The notes below the pieces were generated by a model. The model had not been told where the DNA came from. It did no database searches and saw only the letters and a program-made list of their open reading frames with translations. Below are positions 21,552-32,485 of a stretch of DNA of 64,000 nt, one piece after another. This DNA comes from Bradysia coprophila (Eukaryota; Arthropoda; Insecta; Diptera; Sciaridae). Each line of letters begins with the position of its first letter. The first letter of the stretch is position 1. Position numbers and translations under genes: made by a program. The stretch spans positions 1,798,001 to 1,862,000 of the forward strand of contig NW_023503608.1 in the NCBI RefSeq assembly GCF_014529535.1, read 5' to 3'.

Positions 21552-21970
21552 TTAAGAGGCACCAGCACTTAGCTAAAATTGTAGCCTACATTTGCGTGTT
21601 TCGTATTTCATTTTTGTTAATATTTTTCCATCAGAATCCTTTTTCAAAAATGTACGACCCGCAATTCCGACCACGAATCCGTTAGCTTTAAATAAAAATT
21701 AGTTTTGGTTGTAGTCGTTTGACCAGCTCTGAGAAAAGTGCGCAATTTAATGAAATTTTCATAAGCTGCTCATTGTTCTCAGAGCTGGTCAAATTGCTAC
21801 AACCAAATCTATTTTCTGTTGAAAGCTAACACACATTCGTGGTCGGAATTGCGGTCGTACATTTTTGAGAAAGGATTCTGATGGAAGGATATCATCAAAA
21901 GGAAACTAAAACCCTGTATTTAAAAATCGCCCTAATGTATACTTTTCGGAAAAGTACCGGTGCCTCTTAA
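21552..21970. mobile_element. TTAA-flanked foldback element (piggyBac-like MITE), copy 1
   Basis: TTAA borders both ends and the TIR reads GAGGCACC. Long inner arms pair (AGAATCCTTT..., ACCACGAAT, TTTTGGTTGTAG, TTTGACCAGCTCTGAGAA against their complements). TTAA target sites suggest piggyBac-type mobilisation. The right 60 bp overlap the coding end of the F-box gene on the minus strand. A second copy lies at 55787-56173. Confidence 0.8.
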
Positions 21971-23249
21971 TTTGATAGTAAGAATATGAATAAGCGTTTG
22001 GTCCATTATATTCGTGAAGTGAGACAAGCCAATCATTTCCCAAAATTGTGGCAAGTTTGTTGATATGAGTTCGGGAGCAAAAACTGAAATACTTCAACGA
22101 ATGAAACTTGCTGATGAAATCAATTAATTCATAGTCACTGAAAAAAGCTTGATAACGGAAAAACTCAATTTCCTCTAGCAATGGTAATGTATTTGGTATG
22201 TCAAAGTGATGTATTTTGCTGGAAATCAATTTTAATTTCTTAGTACTTGGAAAATTAGCAAACAATTGATGAGCGGTTTCAAGAATCATGCTGAGTCCTA
22301 CATTTAATACAATTTCCAATGACTCTAGTTTATCACTTTTAAATGGTAGATTCCATAGGTCAAAGAGGTGAAAGTCTCGCCAATGGAGGTGAAAGTATCC
22401 CCAATTTTGTAAAACAAGCTTAAGCTCTTGTAGATTCGTTAAATGTATTTTACCGAGATCTTCAATAGTTCTATCGAAAGAAACACTAGTCATAAACAAT
22501 TTTTCAAACTTGTGCAGTTGATCTTTTGCGCTTAAAATATTTTGTCTACCAAAGAAAAGATCATACCATACGTTACCACTTAAAACTTTCAACCGAGGAT
22601 GGGAAAGTAATGTCGTTGCAATTTCTTCATAGTGTTTTCTCCAAACACCAAAAAGTGACAAATGTTCCAGCAAAGGAAAATGATTGCCAAAAAAGTCATT
22701 AGGTAAAGGCCAGTAATTGCCCATTCTCCCACCGTAACAAAATGTAAGTTTACGTATATTCGGGAATATTTCACTTAATTTCCTTTCAGTTGGAATTGAG
22801 TTTACAATTTCCAAGGATTCCATGTTTTTGAATGGCTTTGTTAGTCCGCTCAACCTTCCTTCTGGGCAACAGGTAATATTCATTGTCCTCAAGTTTGAGA
22901 AACAATATTCATTTATATAGTTTAAAACAGCGTCCCATTGAACAGGATTCAGTTCAGACACACTAAGCCTGACATCTAAATCAGAAATCAAATCACCAAA
23001 ACAACGTAAAAACTTTAGGCCAAATGTAACGTTATGAATTTTTATCGATTTCTCTGAATTACACCATACAAAATACGGTGACGTTCCCATGTATCGCAAC
23101 TCCACTTTCCCCTTAAACAACCGCGCGTATGTATTTCTAGCAACATGTCTAAGTTGCTTGTTAGAATCAGCAACGTTTAGGAGTTCTGCGACACTTAAAT
23201 CTTGAACGAAACTCTCCAAACATTCGAAAGGCACGTCCGTCAATTTCAT
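21906..23249 (-). CDS. F-box protein with degenerate leucine-rich repeats
   Basis: A single uninterrupted frame of 447 residues. The N-terminal F-box spans about residues 3-46 (LTDVPFECLESFVQDLSVAE, then LLNVADSNKQLRHVARNTY) and would bind Skp1 in an SCF ubiquitin ligase. The rest has repeated hydrophobic LRR-like strands (LRTMNIT, MESLEIV, IRKLTF, LEHLSLF, LKVLSG, LQELKLVL, LESLEIVL, TKKLKLI, LEEIEFF, LKYFSF), the usual substrate-binding part of FBXL proteins. The last 20 or so residues (from KRHRYFSEKY to LNTGF) and the stop codon are encoded by the right end of the TTAA-flanked element at 21552-21970, so the original C-terminus was replaced. It has no introns and the substrate is unknown. 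It could be one member of a species-specific F-box expansion. Confidence 0.88.
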   Translation of the reverse strand: MKLTDVPFECLESFVQDLSVAELLNVADSNKQLRHVARNTYARLFKGKVELRYMGTSPYFVWCNSEKSIKIHNVTFGLKFLRCFGDLISDLDVRLSVSELNPVQWDAVLNYINEYCFSNLRTMNITCCPEGRLSGLTKPFKNMESLEIVNSIPTERKLSEIFPNIRKLTFCYGGRMGNYWPLPNDFFGNHFPLLEHLSLFGVWRKHYEEIATTLLSHPRLKVLSGNVWYDLFFGRQNILSAKDQLHKFEKLFMTSVSFDRTIEDLGKIHLTNLQELKLVLQNWGYFHLHWRDFHLFDLWNLPFKSDKLESLEIVLNVGLSMILETAHQLFANFPSTKKLKLISSKIHHFDIPNTLPLLEEIEFFRYQAFFSDYELIDFISKFHSLKYFSFCSRTHINKLATILGNDWLVSLHEYNGPNAYSYSYYQIKRHRYFSEKYTLGRFLNTGF

Positions 23250-24022
23250 CGTGGAACAATTCTCTGTTTGCGTTATTCCTGTTCGATATAAAAGAAATTA
23301 CCGATTAATTTGGCTCTTAACCTTTTACAGACGACATAATTATCGAATTTGCTACTTCTATAACCGTTTGAAAAAAATTAATATTTTACGTGTTACGGCA
23401 TGTTTCATTTTCATTTACATCGCCTAATCACGTAAAGCATTGTACTGACGAGGTTCCAAGTTATCCACTTATCAAATACTCAACTTAACCTCGGAAGTAA
23501 TATGCTATTAACTACTTCATTAAGTTGTCACCACATTCAATCATCTGTAAAATGGCATAGATATTTTAATGTTATACCCACTTGTTAAACTGCACTGCAC
23601 TTTCGTTGGAGATTTATATCGAGTTACGATTTGATGGAGCCCAAAGTACCAGCAGAAGATAAACTTATTATGAAAACTACCAGTACAGTTCAATAGTTAA
23701 ACCTTGAGTTTGAACGAAATATTAAATTGTTTTCGCAACGATTGTGCAACATTGACTGTCGAAATACAACTGAATTTCCTCTAGTCAATCGTTGTTTTTT
23801 TTAAGAAGTAATGTTTGAATAAGAAGGTACAATCACTATAGTTTGTTGAGCACATATATTTACCAAAGAAGACCCCTAACATTTTGAAGATAGTACAATG
23901 CCATTTTATACCTGCTTTTCATGCTGTTCCCTCTTATACATATGCATAGCAAGATAATGACGGGACATAAACATTCAACGGCAAATGATTTGGATAGACT
24001 CGTCTACGAAGCATAGATATTA
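23250..24022. other. Spacer upstream of the F-box gene
   Basis: AT-rich; presumably holds the F-box promoter. 'ttaaccttttacagacgac' near 23320 is one terminus of the dispersed family seen whole at 34044-34267, without an obvious partner end. Confidence 0.4.
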
Positions 24023-24358
24023 GAGAACGTCAGATTTGTTTGAAGCTAAATCCCGCACACTAACGCTACCGCTAAACACGTACGGTAGTGTCAAATGTCA
24101 ACGATAACGGCATATTTATAAATGAACTTATTATTTTCACTCAACGGATTTTGAACAATCATCATGCAAATCATCTGTGTGTAGCCATGGGGCTGCGGTA
24201 ACGCAATTAATTTTTCAATCTGACTTATAGTTGATGAGCGAGAAGACTGTCAAAATCATGTGGTGATCAAAGTGTAAAGTTAACAATTTTCTAAGTTTTA
24301 AGGATTTAGCGTTAGCATTAGTGTGTGAGATGTAGCGTTAAAAAAATCTGACGTTCCC
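24023..24358. mobile_element. TA-flanked TIR element (Tc1/mariner-type MITE)
   Basis: TIRs GAGAACGTCAGATTT and, inverted, GGGAACGTCAGATTT extend inward through 'cacacactaa.gcta.cgctaaa' for about 50 bp with mismatches. TA lies on both sides (24021-24022 and 24359-24360). No transposase is visible. Confidence 0.75.
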
Positions 24359-24723
24359 TATTATAAAATTCAAAAAAACAGCAAAGAAACGTTTGTATTT
24401 GCGAACAGACTACACACATTTGCACACTGTACAGTTTGTGTAAAATAAAATCCTTAACCTTTTACGGACGGCAATTGTATCGGTTATTATCTATAACAAC
24501 TACAATAAATGTAAAAAAATGTAATTTTATAAGGCAGTAACGCAAACTTCTTCTCGATTTCCATTTCCCACTTTATTGTAATCAGCGGCTCAGGGGCTAA
24601 TCACTATATGGAGGAAGTGGTGGGTTCGTTATTCTCGAACAAATACACTACTTATCATTCAAAATTGACGAAATTTTGTTTTCTAAAGGAAAATAATTGT
24701 CTTTATCTATGTATATCTTAATC

Positions 24724-25412
24724 CACGGTGGGGCTGAACGAACTTTAAATAAACATGTCGACTTCCATCTCGGTTCTTTTCATAGCTGAGTTAGGGGAGG
24801 CGTGTACTATCCAACGGCACATGTTGCAAGCGCAACCGCTGAGCCGTTTCTGAGAACTAGGAATATCGTCGCCTGGCTCCGCGGAAGTTGCTGGACCAGT
24901 GTTTGAAACTGGAATCGGTAGGGGGACAAATTCTAAGAACAACCATGTAAAAATTATTGCTCTCGGTCATTTGGTCGCAGAGCAATAGAAGCTGAAAGTC
25001 GAAAATTCCACCTCTTCAAGGAGTGATGCCTCCTCGACGAAGTTCCCGATCCAGCACTTTAATAGCGTTTCTAGACAAAGTCAATGTGCTCTTTCGAATG
25101 GCAATCAATTTTTTTGAAAGTGGTCTCTTTTGGTACATTTTCAGAAAAGTCACTTTTTTGCTACCCTCGGTGAACTTTGGCTGCTTCCACACCTTGCCGG
25201 TTGAAATATTTCAACACAACATTCCAGTTTCAAACACTGGTCCAGCAACATCCGCGGAGCCAGGCGACGATATTCCGAGTTCTCAGAAACGGCTCAGCGG
25301 TTGCGCCTGCAACATGTGCCGTTGGATAGTACACGCCTCCCCTAACTCAGCTATGAAAAGAACCGAGATGGAAGTCGACAGGTTTATTTAAAGTTCGTTC
25401 AGCCCCACCGTG
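24724..25412. mobile_element. Long-TIR element with AATC target duplication
   Basis: The 689-bp element has nearly identical inverted arms of about 190 bp, starting CACGGTGGGGCTGAACGAAC. The tetramer AATC flanks both ends (24720-24723 and 25413-25416). Both arms keep the same open frame of over 50 codons (SNTGPATSAEPGDD...CACNMCRWIVH...KRTEMEVD). CAC termini with a 4-bp duplication suggest a CMC/Chapaev-type element; Transib (5 bp) is less likely. The near-identity of the arms implies recent activity or conversion. Confidence 0.85.
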
Positions 25413-26480
25413 AATCTTAATCATTTTATTACTTAGTACAGGGCTTGTCATCTGCAATCGAAAACGAAGTTAAAACTAAGCGACGAACTCTAACTAGTTT
25501 TCTCTTACACAATGGTAATATGGTAATAATATTGAAGCGATAGATTTTGCATCGAGAAACTTTAGTCAACTGAAGTAAAAGATTTAATGATTAAAGTCTT
25601 GGGCCCATTAAGAGAATCGAATACACCACAATCTGCTGATGCTCGCAGAAAATAATATCGACTGAAAATTCGTCTGTACTTTCAACTCTTTATAATGAAA
25701 CTAAGACTCTGAAAAAAATTCGGCAAATTCAGTAACTTATTAATAAATTGCAGTGGAATCAGCAGAGATGAAAAGACAATTAGTTAATTCGTATATTTCA
25801 CTCAATGTACCTTACCCACATTTTTAACCAATGATTCAAAATCACACGAAATTGCTTCGAATTAACCGTCCAAGACAGGACTTCACATTCGAGGCAAAAA
25901 TTCACAGAGCGGGAATTTGCAAAGATTCAGGATCTAGGAGCGTGCCAAGGTTGGAAAAGGAGGGAACAGCATTAAGCCATGTCAATCACCGGATTCTTTC
26001 TCATTTACGAAAAGTCGGGTCTTATCGTCCAAATTGTTTCTTGGTGCACCGGAAAATGTTTTTAATAACATTGGCGTTTACCAACTCGCTTGGTGATTCG
26101 ATGGGAGTTCACCGCAATCGGTAAACATTTTCCATGCAATCTATGCTGTTTCTAGGTATCTGTAATTTTTACTGGAAATATGGCGCAGTTGAATAAACAG
26201 ACATGTAATAGGCATGAATCGCGACAGATCACATTCGCCAACGATAATTGAAAGAAATGGATGAAAATTGTTTTGAATTTCCGATAAATTGAGTTAAACA
26301 CGATAGAAGCGGATGAAATAAATGGACTGGCTTGTAAGATTCAGTTTGAATGAAATGTTGTTATAAAAAAATTTCCTGATTTTTACTCAACTACAGGTTT
26401 TCCCTCAATTTACCTTTCCTGATTTTCTGTTTCTTGATCTGCTAAAACTGATTTTCTGGTATAAAATTTTCAATTATCTC
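25413..26480. other. Spacer without recognised content
   Basis: An open frame at 25831-26124 has no recognisable domain and is probably chance. No tRNA and no clear TIR pair were found. Confidence 0.35.
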
Positions 26481-26638
26481 TGTTACGGCTATTCATCTGT
26501 TATCGATAACGACGACAAACATAATGACATGCTCTGGGTGATATGGTCTTCTACAGTAAAATGCATGTTAAAAAAATGAAGTACAAGATTTGAAATCAAC
26601 AATACTCGGTCATTTGCTTGACATCTGTAAAAGGTTAA
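26481..26638. mobile_element. Dispersed repeat, TTAACC family, truncated copy
   Basis: It shares 'ggctattcatctg.tatcga', 'acgacgacaaa.ataatgac', 'gtaaaatgcatgttaaaaaa' and 'gtacaagatttgaaatcaac' with the whole copy at 34044-34267 and ends '..tgtaaaaggttaa'. The left terminus is incomplete. Confidence 0.65.
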
Positions 26639-26724
26639 TTCGCCGACAGTAAAACCCAAAGTTTTTCGTTCTTTTTTAAATTTTATTTCAAAAACGTTGA
26701 TAATGATGAATGCAATTACTCAGA

Positions 26725-28053
26725 CTACTTATGGTATTTTTCAGTGTGAGACTTCAATAAGCACTTATAGGCAAACGAGATTCCGCAGTGACAAGAATAT
26801 GGTTTCTCCTGCAAGAATTAAATTATTTGTGAAACTTAATCAACGCATCTGTAACTGTAAAATTCAGTAACTTCGTTCATATAACGAACCTGCGTATGAA
26901 CTCGTTTGTGAATGCGAAGCGTGTATCTCGTTTGGTAGGCTTTCCCGCAAGTTTCGCATTTAAATTTTCGTTCCTGACTGTGGACCAACATATGCGTATT
27001 TAGGGCTCGCCTATTATTGTAAATAAATTGCAAGTGAACGGCGATGCAATTTAACGAAAGTGGAATGTGAGGAGCTTACTTGTTATGAAAAAATTTCTCG
27101 CAAATGTTACACGGTACATTCGGGTCAAAGTGATACGATCGGTGCATGTCTAGTCCGACTTTCACTTTAAAACCTTTTGGAGAGACAGAATAGGAAATGA
27201 TTTTTGGATATTCTTTTAACGCTTAGAGGAGACTCACCTCTTCCACAAACATCGCAGTGTAAAAGTGGTGTCTGCGAATGGCAGAATTTTTTGTGTTTAC
27301 TGAGATAGTGAGGTGCTGCAAACTGTGACTTACAGTTAGGCTCATCACATTCGAAAGGTTTCAATCCTGAAAAATTTGTTCGAATAATTCTTTTGATGCA
27401 GATGGGACGACCAGCTGCAGTTTTCCAAACTTACCAGTGTGTTCGTTAAGGTGATACTTCAGTTTGCTCGACAAATAAAGTTTTCCACATATGTGACATG
27501 CCACCTTTGTGGGACGTGACGGCTTCGTCTCAAAGACTTTTGTCTCTTTAACAGTTCGTTGACCATTTTCACCTACTTGCCCCGCACCAGGGCTCTCGAA
27601 TCTGTATTCATCTTCGACGATTTGGTCTGATGACGACTCTACACCACGTTCATCCTCATCACTGTCATCTGAAATTTCGATTACATATCCCGTTCTCGGC
27701 ACTTTTCCGATCATTTTATGCAATTCCTCATTGCTCCTTTTACACTTGCTTTGAAATACCATCATTGAATTGATCGTTTCGATACATTTTTCACAAATCT
27801 TTTGTGGAAGATTGTCCGATGGATCTATCTACAAGACATTACATAGCAGTTTTTCATCTGCTAATTCACCAATCGGTCGTGATGCAATTGTCCTCACCTT
27901 GACTGTTGTGAACACTTCAATGATGTCCAAAATGTTGCGGGAAGGGTGTTTGGCGTTATCGTTCTTTGAATGGAGATTTATCAACAATGCGTTTCTTTTC
28001 ATACAAAGTCGGCATATTGAAGAGAAGTTGTTCTTATCAATTGAACTTAACAT
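26725..28053 (-). CDS. ZAD-C2H2 zinc-finger protein C
   Basis: Six exons (28053-27898, 27828-27435, 27366-27238, 27173-27080, 27010-26890, 26808-26725) give 325 residues. The ZAD uses CRLC and CEKC; the acidic linker is shorter than in genes A and B (DDSDEDE region). Fingers are CHICGKLY...HLNEH, FECDEPNC...HKKFCH, HCDVCGRGFKVKVGLDMH...H, CNICEKFF...HMLVH, CETCGKAY...HKRVH and a final CHC finger ending HTEKYH. Exons 3, 4, 5 and 6 have the same lengths as in gene B (129, 94, 121, 84), showing descent by duplication without intron change. It is a probable nuclear DNA-binding regulator. Fingers 2 and 3 are closer to B than to A. Confidence 0.95.
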
Positions 28054-28221
28054 GACTTATTTATCGGCTTAATACTTATTACTCCTTTACAAAAAAAAAC
28101 ATCAACAAATCGGAGATTAGAATGTTTTGACAGTTGTCGTAATATATCTGAGACGGAGCCATCTATAGATAGAAGCAGAGTTGCTTGCGAAATACGGAAA
28201 TTCACGTGATTGGTGACTGCA

Positions 28222-28267
28222 ACAAAAATACTGAAGCTCGGGCTTCGCCTAAGTTCAGTATATTTGT
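28222..28267. repeat. Short palindrome with GGCTTCGCC tip
   Basis: ACAAAAATACTGAA pairs with TTCAGTATATTTGT (one mismatch) around a loop containing GGGCTTCGCC. The tip motif recurs in other palindromes of the window (31137-31257; near 32420, 40600 and 55260). Confidence 0.6.
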
Positions 28268-28569
28268 GTACAGAATTTCATTTTTCAATTGCCAACCTCG
28301 TCAACGGTTCGGTATAAATTTATGATTAGATACAGTAGAATTCACACAGATTGGATACAGTATGAGTGTAGCAAATACGTCACGATAATGTCATCCCTCA
28401 AGTTTCCAACTATACCTTCATTGCAAGTTTCCGATTCGTTAGTTTCATGGCTAAAGGTTGACATATGAGACCACACGCTACACACAATAAATCAAAAGTT
28501 CCAATTGAATCGATTAACGTTTTTATTCGGAACGCACAGACATAAATGCGTAAAAAAAAGTGACCATAA

Positions 28570-30595
28570 CTATTCACTAAACGGAACAGCTGGCAACACA
28601 ACGCCAGAGCATTCACCAAATCCGACTCTCACATCGTTCTTCTGACAATAGCCCCGAATAATCACTTCGTCTCCATCTTGAATGAATTTTCTGGTTTGAC
28701 CACCATTCAGTTCAACTGTTTTCGTTCCTTTCCAGCTTAGCTCTAACATCGAACCGAAGGAATCGGGAGTTTCGCCGGAAATCGTTCCTGATGCCATTAA
28801 ATCTGTTGAAACAAACGATTTTTTTTTAAATTAATTTAGTTGATCTTTTATATGGGCAAAGTTGCGGTGTAGGTACCTCCTGGTCTAATATTGCAACCAG
28901 TGACCGTATGATGCGCTAGTTGTTGCAATGGGGTCCAATACAAATACTTGTAATTGCTTTTACAAATTGTTGTTTCGGTATCGTTCGCAGCTATAGAAAT
29001 GAAAATGTTAAACCGGCGTGGTATGCATAAGGCAATACATACGTTTGATGGCTACTTCCAAGTTGATATCAAAGTTAAAGTTTCTTTTATGACGTAAGTA
29101 AGGGAATGGAGTAGGATCTTGTGGAAAATTATCCACCAAGAACGGTTCCAACGCATCAACCGGCACAACCCATGGTGAAATCGTTGTACCCAAATTTTTC
29201 GCTGTAAATGGTCCCAACGGAATATATTCCCACTTCTGAATGTCCCTTGCGCTCCAATCATTCATAATTGAAAAGCCGAAAATTCGATCGAATGCATTTT
29301 CAGCGGTAATTCGTTCGCCCAAATGTGTTGGTGGTCCGCCAATGAAAAATGCCATTTCCAATTCAAAATCGAATAAACGACACGGTCCGAAAACGGGATC
29401 AGCGCCATCTACCGGTTGCGTTTGACCGAGAGGGCGTGTTATAGGTGTTCCAGATACAACAACCGAACTTGATCGACCATGATAACCAACGGGAAGATGT
29501 TTCCAGTTCGGCATTAATGCATTGTCCTTTCCACGGAACATCACACCGACTATTGTAAATGGTTCAGGTCATTATTTATACGATTCAGGTCACTATAAAG
29601 GAGCATTAATAACTCACCGTTTGTTGCATGATGGATCGATGAATAAAAGTCCGTGTAATCACCTAAAACACAAACAATTGGATTGAATGGTCAACCATTT
29701 AACATAAATTAATGTCACCTATGTTAGCTGGCAAATGCATTTTTGCCGAACTTTGCGGAATCAAAGCACTGAAAGTGAAAATCATAAATAAGAACTTATT
29801 CAAATCTCTTCCCATAGAAACATTTCCGTTCTTACATTTTCTTTAAATCGTCATTTTTGTCCAAAATAGAACCCTCGAACAACAAATGTTGTGTCGTACA
29901 ACGAACGGCTTGCCATACAATGCGGCTGCTTCCCATCAATGGATTTAGAACATCTGCTTTTAAAGTTTCCTAGAATATATTAGAAAATTCTAACAGATGG
30001 CAGAACAGTCGAAAACACACGAAAAAAAAAATCTCACTTGCACTTCACTCGGATACAAATGAGCAACAGCTGATAAATCTAAGATGTAATCACCAATTGC
30101 CACACCGATTCTGCGTCGCTAAAATTAGATTTAGAATTTAGAATGTTGGTAATGTGTTTTGAAATAAGCAACCGATCTAGTATGTCAGGATGGCCGAGCG
30201 GTCTAAGGCGCCAGACTCAAGAGAAATCTTGCCTTCTACGAAGGTTGTGAGTGTTCTGGTCCACTCTGTGGGCGTGGGTTCAAATCCCACTTCTGACATA
30301 ATTTTTTTTTTTTGTAATAAAGTGAAATTGATGGAATCAATTCTTTATTAAATGAAAATCATTATAAGAAGCTGACGGTGGAAGATTTGTTATAAAGACT
30401 TCGATGACCGTCATGACTAATTCTAATTCTTGATACGCTTGAGTAACTTTAATGTGTATGAATGTGTTCGTGCGTATAAATACAAAGAGAATGTGTAAAT
30501 AGGCTTACATCGGAAGAACCATCGGAAAATACTCCATACGGTAAGTTATGGATGGAAAAATCACTTGTTGAATCTACTGGCACAAACGATTTCAT
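28570..30595 (-). CDS. Fah: Fumarylacetoacetase
   Basis: Eight exons (30595-30509, 30118-30038, 29969-29836, 29768-29719, 29662-29618, 29549-29043, 28990-28877, 28802-28570) join in frame to 416 residues, close to the 419 of human FAH. The enzyme hydrolyses 4-fumarylacetoacetate to fumarate and acetoacetate, the last step of tyrosine breakdown, in the cytosol. Recognisable blocks are [20 protein letters not shown] at the start, [16 protein letters not shown] with the metal-ligand Asp and the IHHATN catalytic His, ELEMAFF with the two acidic ligands, [56 protein letters not shown] and a C-terminal [15 protein letters not shown]. All expected active-site residues that I can place are present, so the gene looks functional. 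Intron 1 contains a tRNA-Leu gene on the opposite strand. Confidence 0.98.
30184..30298 (+). tRNA. tRNA-Leu-CAA: tRNA-Leu(CAA) with intron, copy 2, inside FAH intron 1
   Basis: The mature sequence is identical to the copy at 16506. The intron is two bases shorter (about 32) and differs mainly in its middle (TTCTACGAAGG against TTTGTACAAAGG), changes that keep a small hairpin. A and B boxes are intact, and a T-run follows directly. It lies antisense in the first intron of fumarylacetoacetase (30119-30508). Confidence 0.97.
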
Positions 30596-32485
30596 TTTTC
30601 TTTTGTGTGTTTGGATTATTCTCGTGAAATTCGGAAATTTTATTTATTTAATATCAACGATAACAATGATGACACTAAGATAAAGAAATTTAATTATTTT
30701 TTCTCTGCTTGACGAAGACTATACACTGCAGAGTACGACTGTTGACCGTAAACTAAATGACTTATCTAATTGAAACTTGTTTTTGTTGTGAGGGAAGGCA
30801 CATTTTGTATCGTTGTTGGTTAATAACTAAGTCGAACGCGATTAGAATTTATGCAAATTTAATCGTAGACCGGTAAAATTTATGTTAAAAAGTTGTTTTT
30901 GTTTTCAGTAAAAAAATATGAGTTTGGTTCGGGTTTATTGGTAAAAAATGGAAGATTTATTGCACAACTTGTCTGTCGCTTTGAATTTTCGTTGTCAAGT
31001 GTGGTCAAAATACTAAAATAAAGGTAAGACTTAATTGTCCCTAAAGTTAATCATAGCATTTATCAGGTAAAAGATAATAAAGGTTAGTCAAATGCCTCTA
31101 AAGATCCCACTTCTCACTTCTGTACATAAAATCTTGTTGCTAACTTGTGCCTAAACTGGAATTTTGCGCATATGATGTGTTGTCAACCTCGGCTTCGCCT
31201 CGGGTTGACAATCTTCACATCTATTGCGCAAAATTACCATTTACACATGTTAGCAAAATACCTATATTCGTTCAATCATTTGCTTGCAGTGTTCATAAAT
31301 GCAGTAAATTACGCGAATATCGAAAGTGTTTGCAGTTTTATATCGACAATCTTTCTAGTGATAGGAGAGAAATTTTCAAACAATTCTCTAATGATAAAGG
31401 GGTTTCTCTGCTACGCTGCTTGATGTCTACAGTCTTAATTGATTCGAAGATTTGTTTGACTAATTAAAAACAAGTTTTGTAGATTGACATCTCCAGAACT
31501 TTGGGTTACACAAATTTTAGATTTTTTTTTCAGTTATTTGGTCATCAATAGCAATCTATAGACACAGTGTTGGCAAATACAGGTCACCGGGTACTCTATA
31601 ACTGTGGCTTTTGAAACTTGCATCTTTCCGTTTAAATTTGTCCGGAACTTCTTGCATGACTACCATTCACGTTACCTTCGGTTTTACCCAGTTCTTCTGC
31701 TTTGGTACTAACGTACTAGCGACCATTCTGAGACAAGCAGTTCAATAAAAGTGTTTTCGACTAACTCAAATTATGGAGGCGATGAGTTCTTTGAAAAGGG
31801 TTTAATGAGACTACAATTAGAACAAACTGGAAATTCCGTGGAAAAGGTGCAACGTGGGTCATCAAATACTAGCTTCGTGTTGTAGAGACATGTACGACCC
31901 ACGTTAAACATTTTTCCCCTTTCAATGCCGGAATTAGATTGAGCTTTTGTAAAATTCTTACTTTAAGAGGCCGTGTTAATAGAAAAGGTTGTTAGATTCG
32001 TTGCTTCATCAATTACAATCATCAGGCAAACAATAGTGACTGAGTAGGAAAAGTGACGAAAGTACCTTTAAAGTTTCTCATCTGCTACTGTTGTCCATAA
32101 TACGTCTGCTATTTGTACTGATGCAGTCTCTAGTATATCAACGACTTGTGTCTTTATTCGTTGAAACTGAGTTAAAAGATGTAATTCGGTCTATCAGTTT
32201 ATTTAGGCATGTCTACTACGGCATATCTCAACGTCAAGTCGGTCAAAATCAATAAATTATCTATTTTGCGAAACGTAACGATTTTAACAGGCTTTTACAT
32301 GCCACATGCGTCGAAAACCGTACTTTTCATGTTTCAAGTACTACTTTCGACGCCCTCAGCATGTAAAATTCATAACATAACTCGGGATAAAAATGAAAAG
32401 TCACGTTTGAGTGTGTTTATTAACCTCGGCTACGCCTCGGTTCATCTTTTTATCCGTAGTCATGTAAAGCACTGTTGTGTTACTG
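30596..32485. other. Spacer rich in palindromes between FAH and ZAD gene D
   Basis: No exon recognised. Besides the palindrome at 31137-31257 there are smaller ones: about 31850-31912 (AACGTGGGTC against GACCCACGTT) and about 32290-32371 (CTTTTACATGC...GCGTCGAAAA against TTTCGACGC...GCATGTAAAA), and a 'cctcggctacgcctcgg' tip near 32420. Confidence 0.55.
31137..31257. repeat. Large palindrome (about 120 bp) with GGCTTCGCC tip
   Basis: Paired blocks from outside in are TTGCTAAC/GTTAGCAA, AATTTTGCGCA/TGCGCAAAATT, GATGTG/CACATC and TTGTCAACC/GGTTGACAA, with CTCGGCTTCGCCTCG at the centre. As single-stranded DNA or RNA it would form one long hairpin. Confidence 0.75.

Noticed and set aside
25831-26124. 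97-codon frame between the long-TIR element and ZAD gene C
   Set aside because: No recognisable family, no splice partners, atypical composition for a fly protein.
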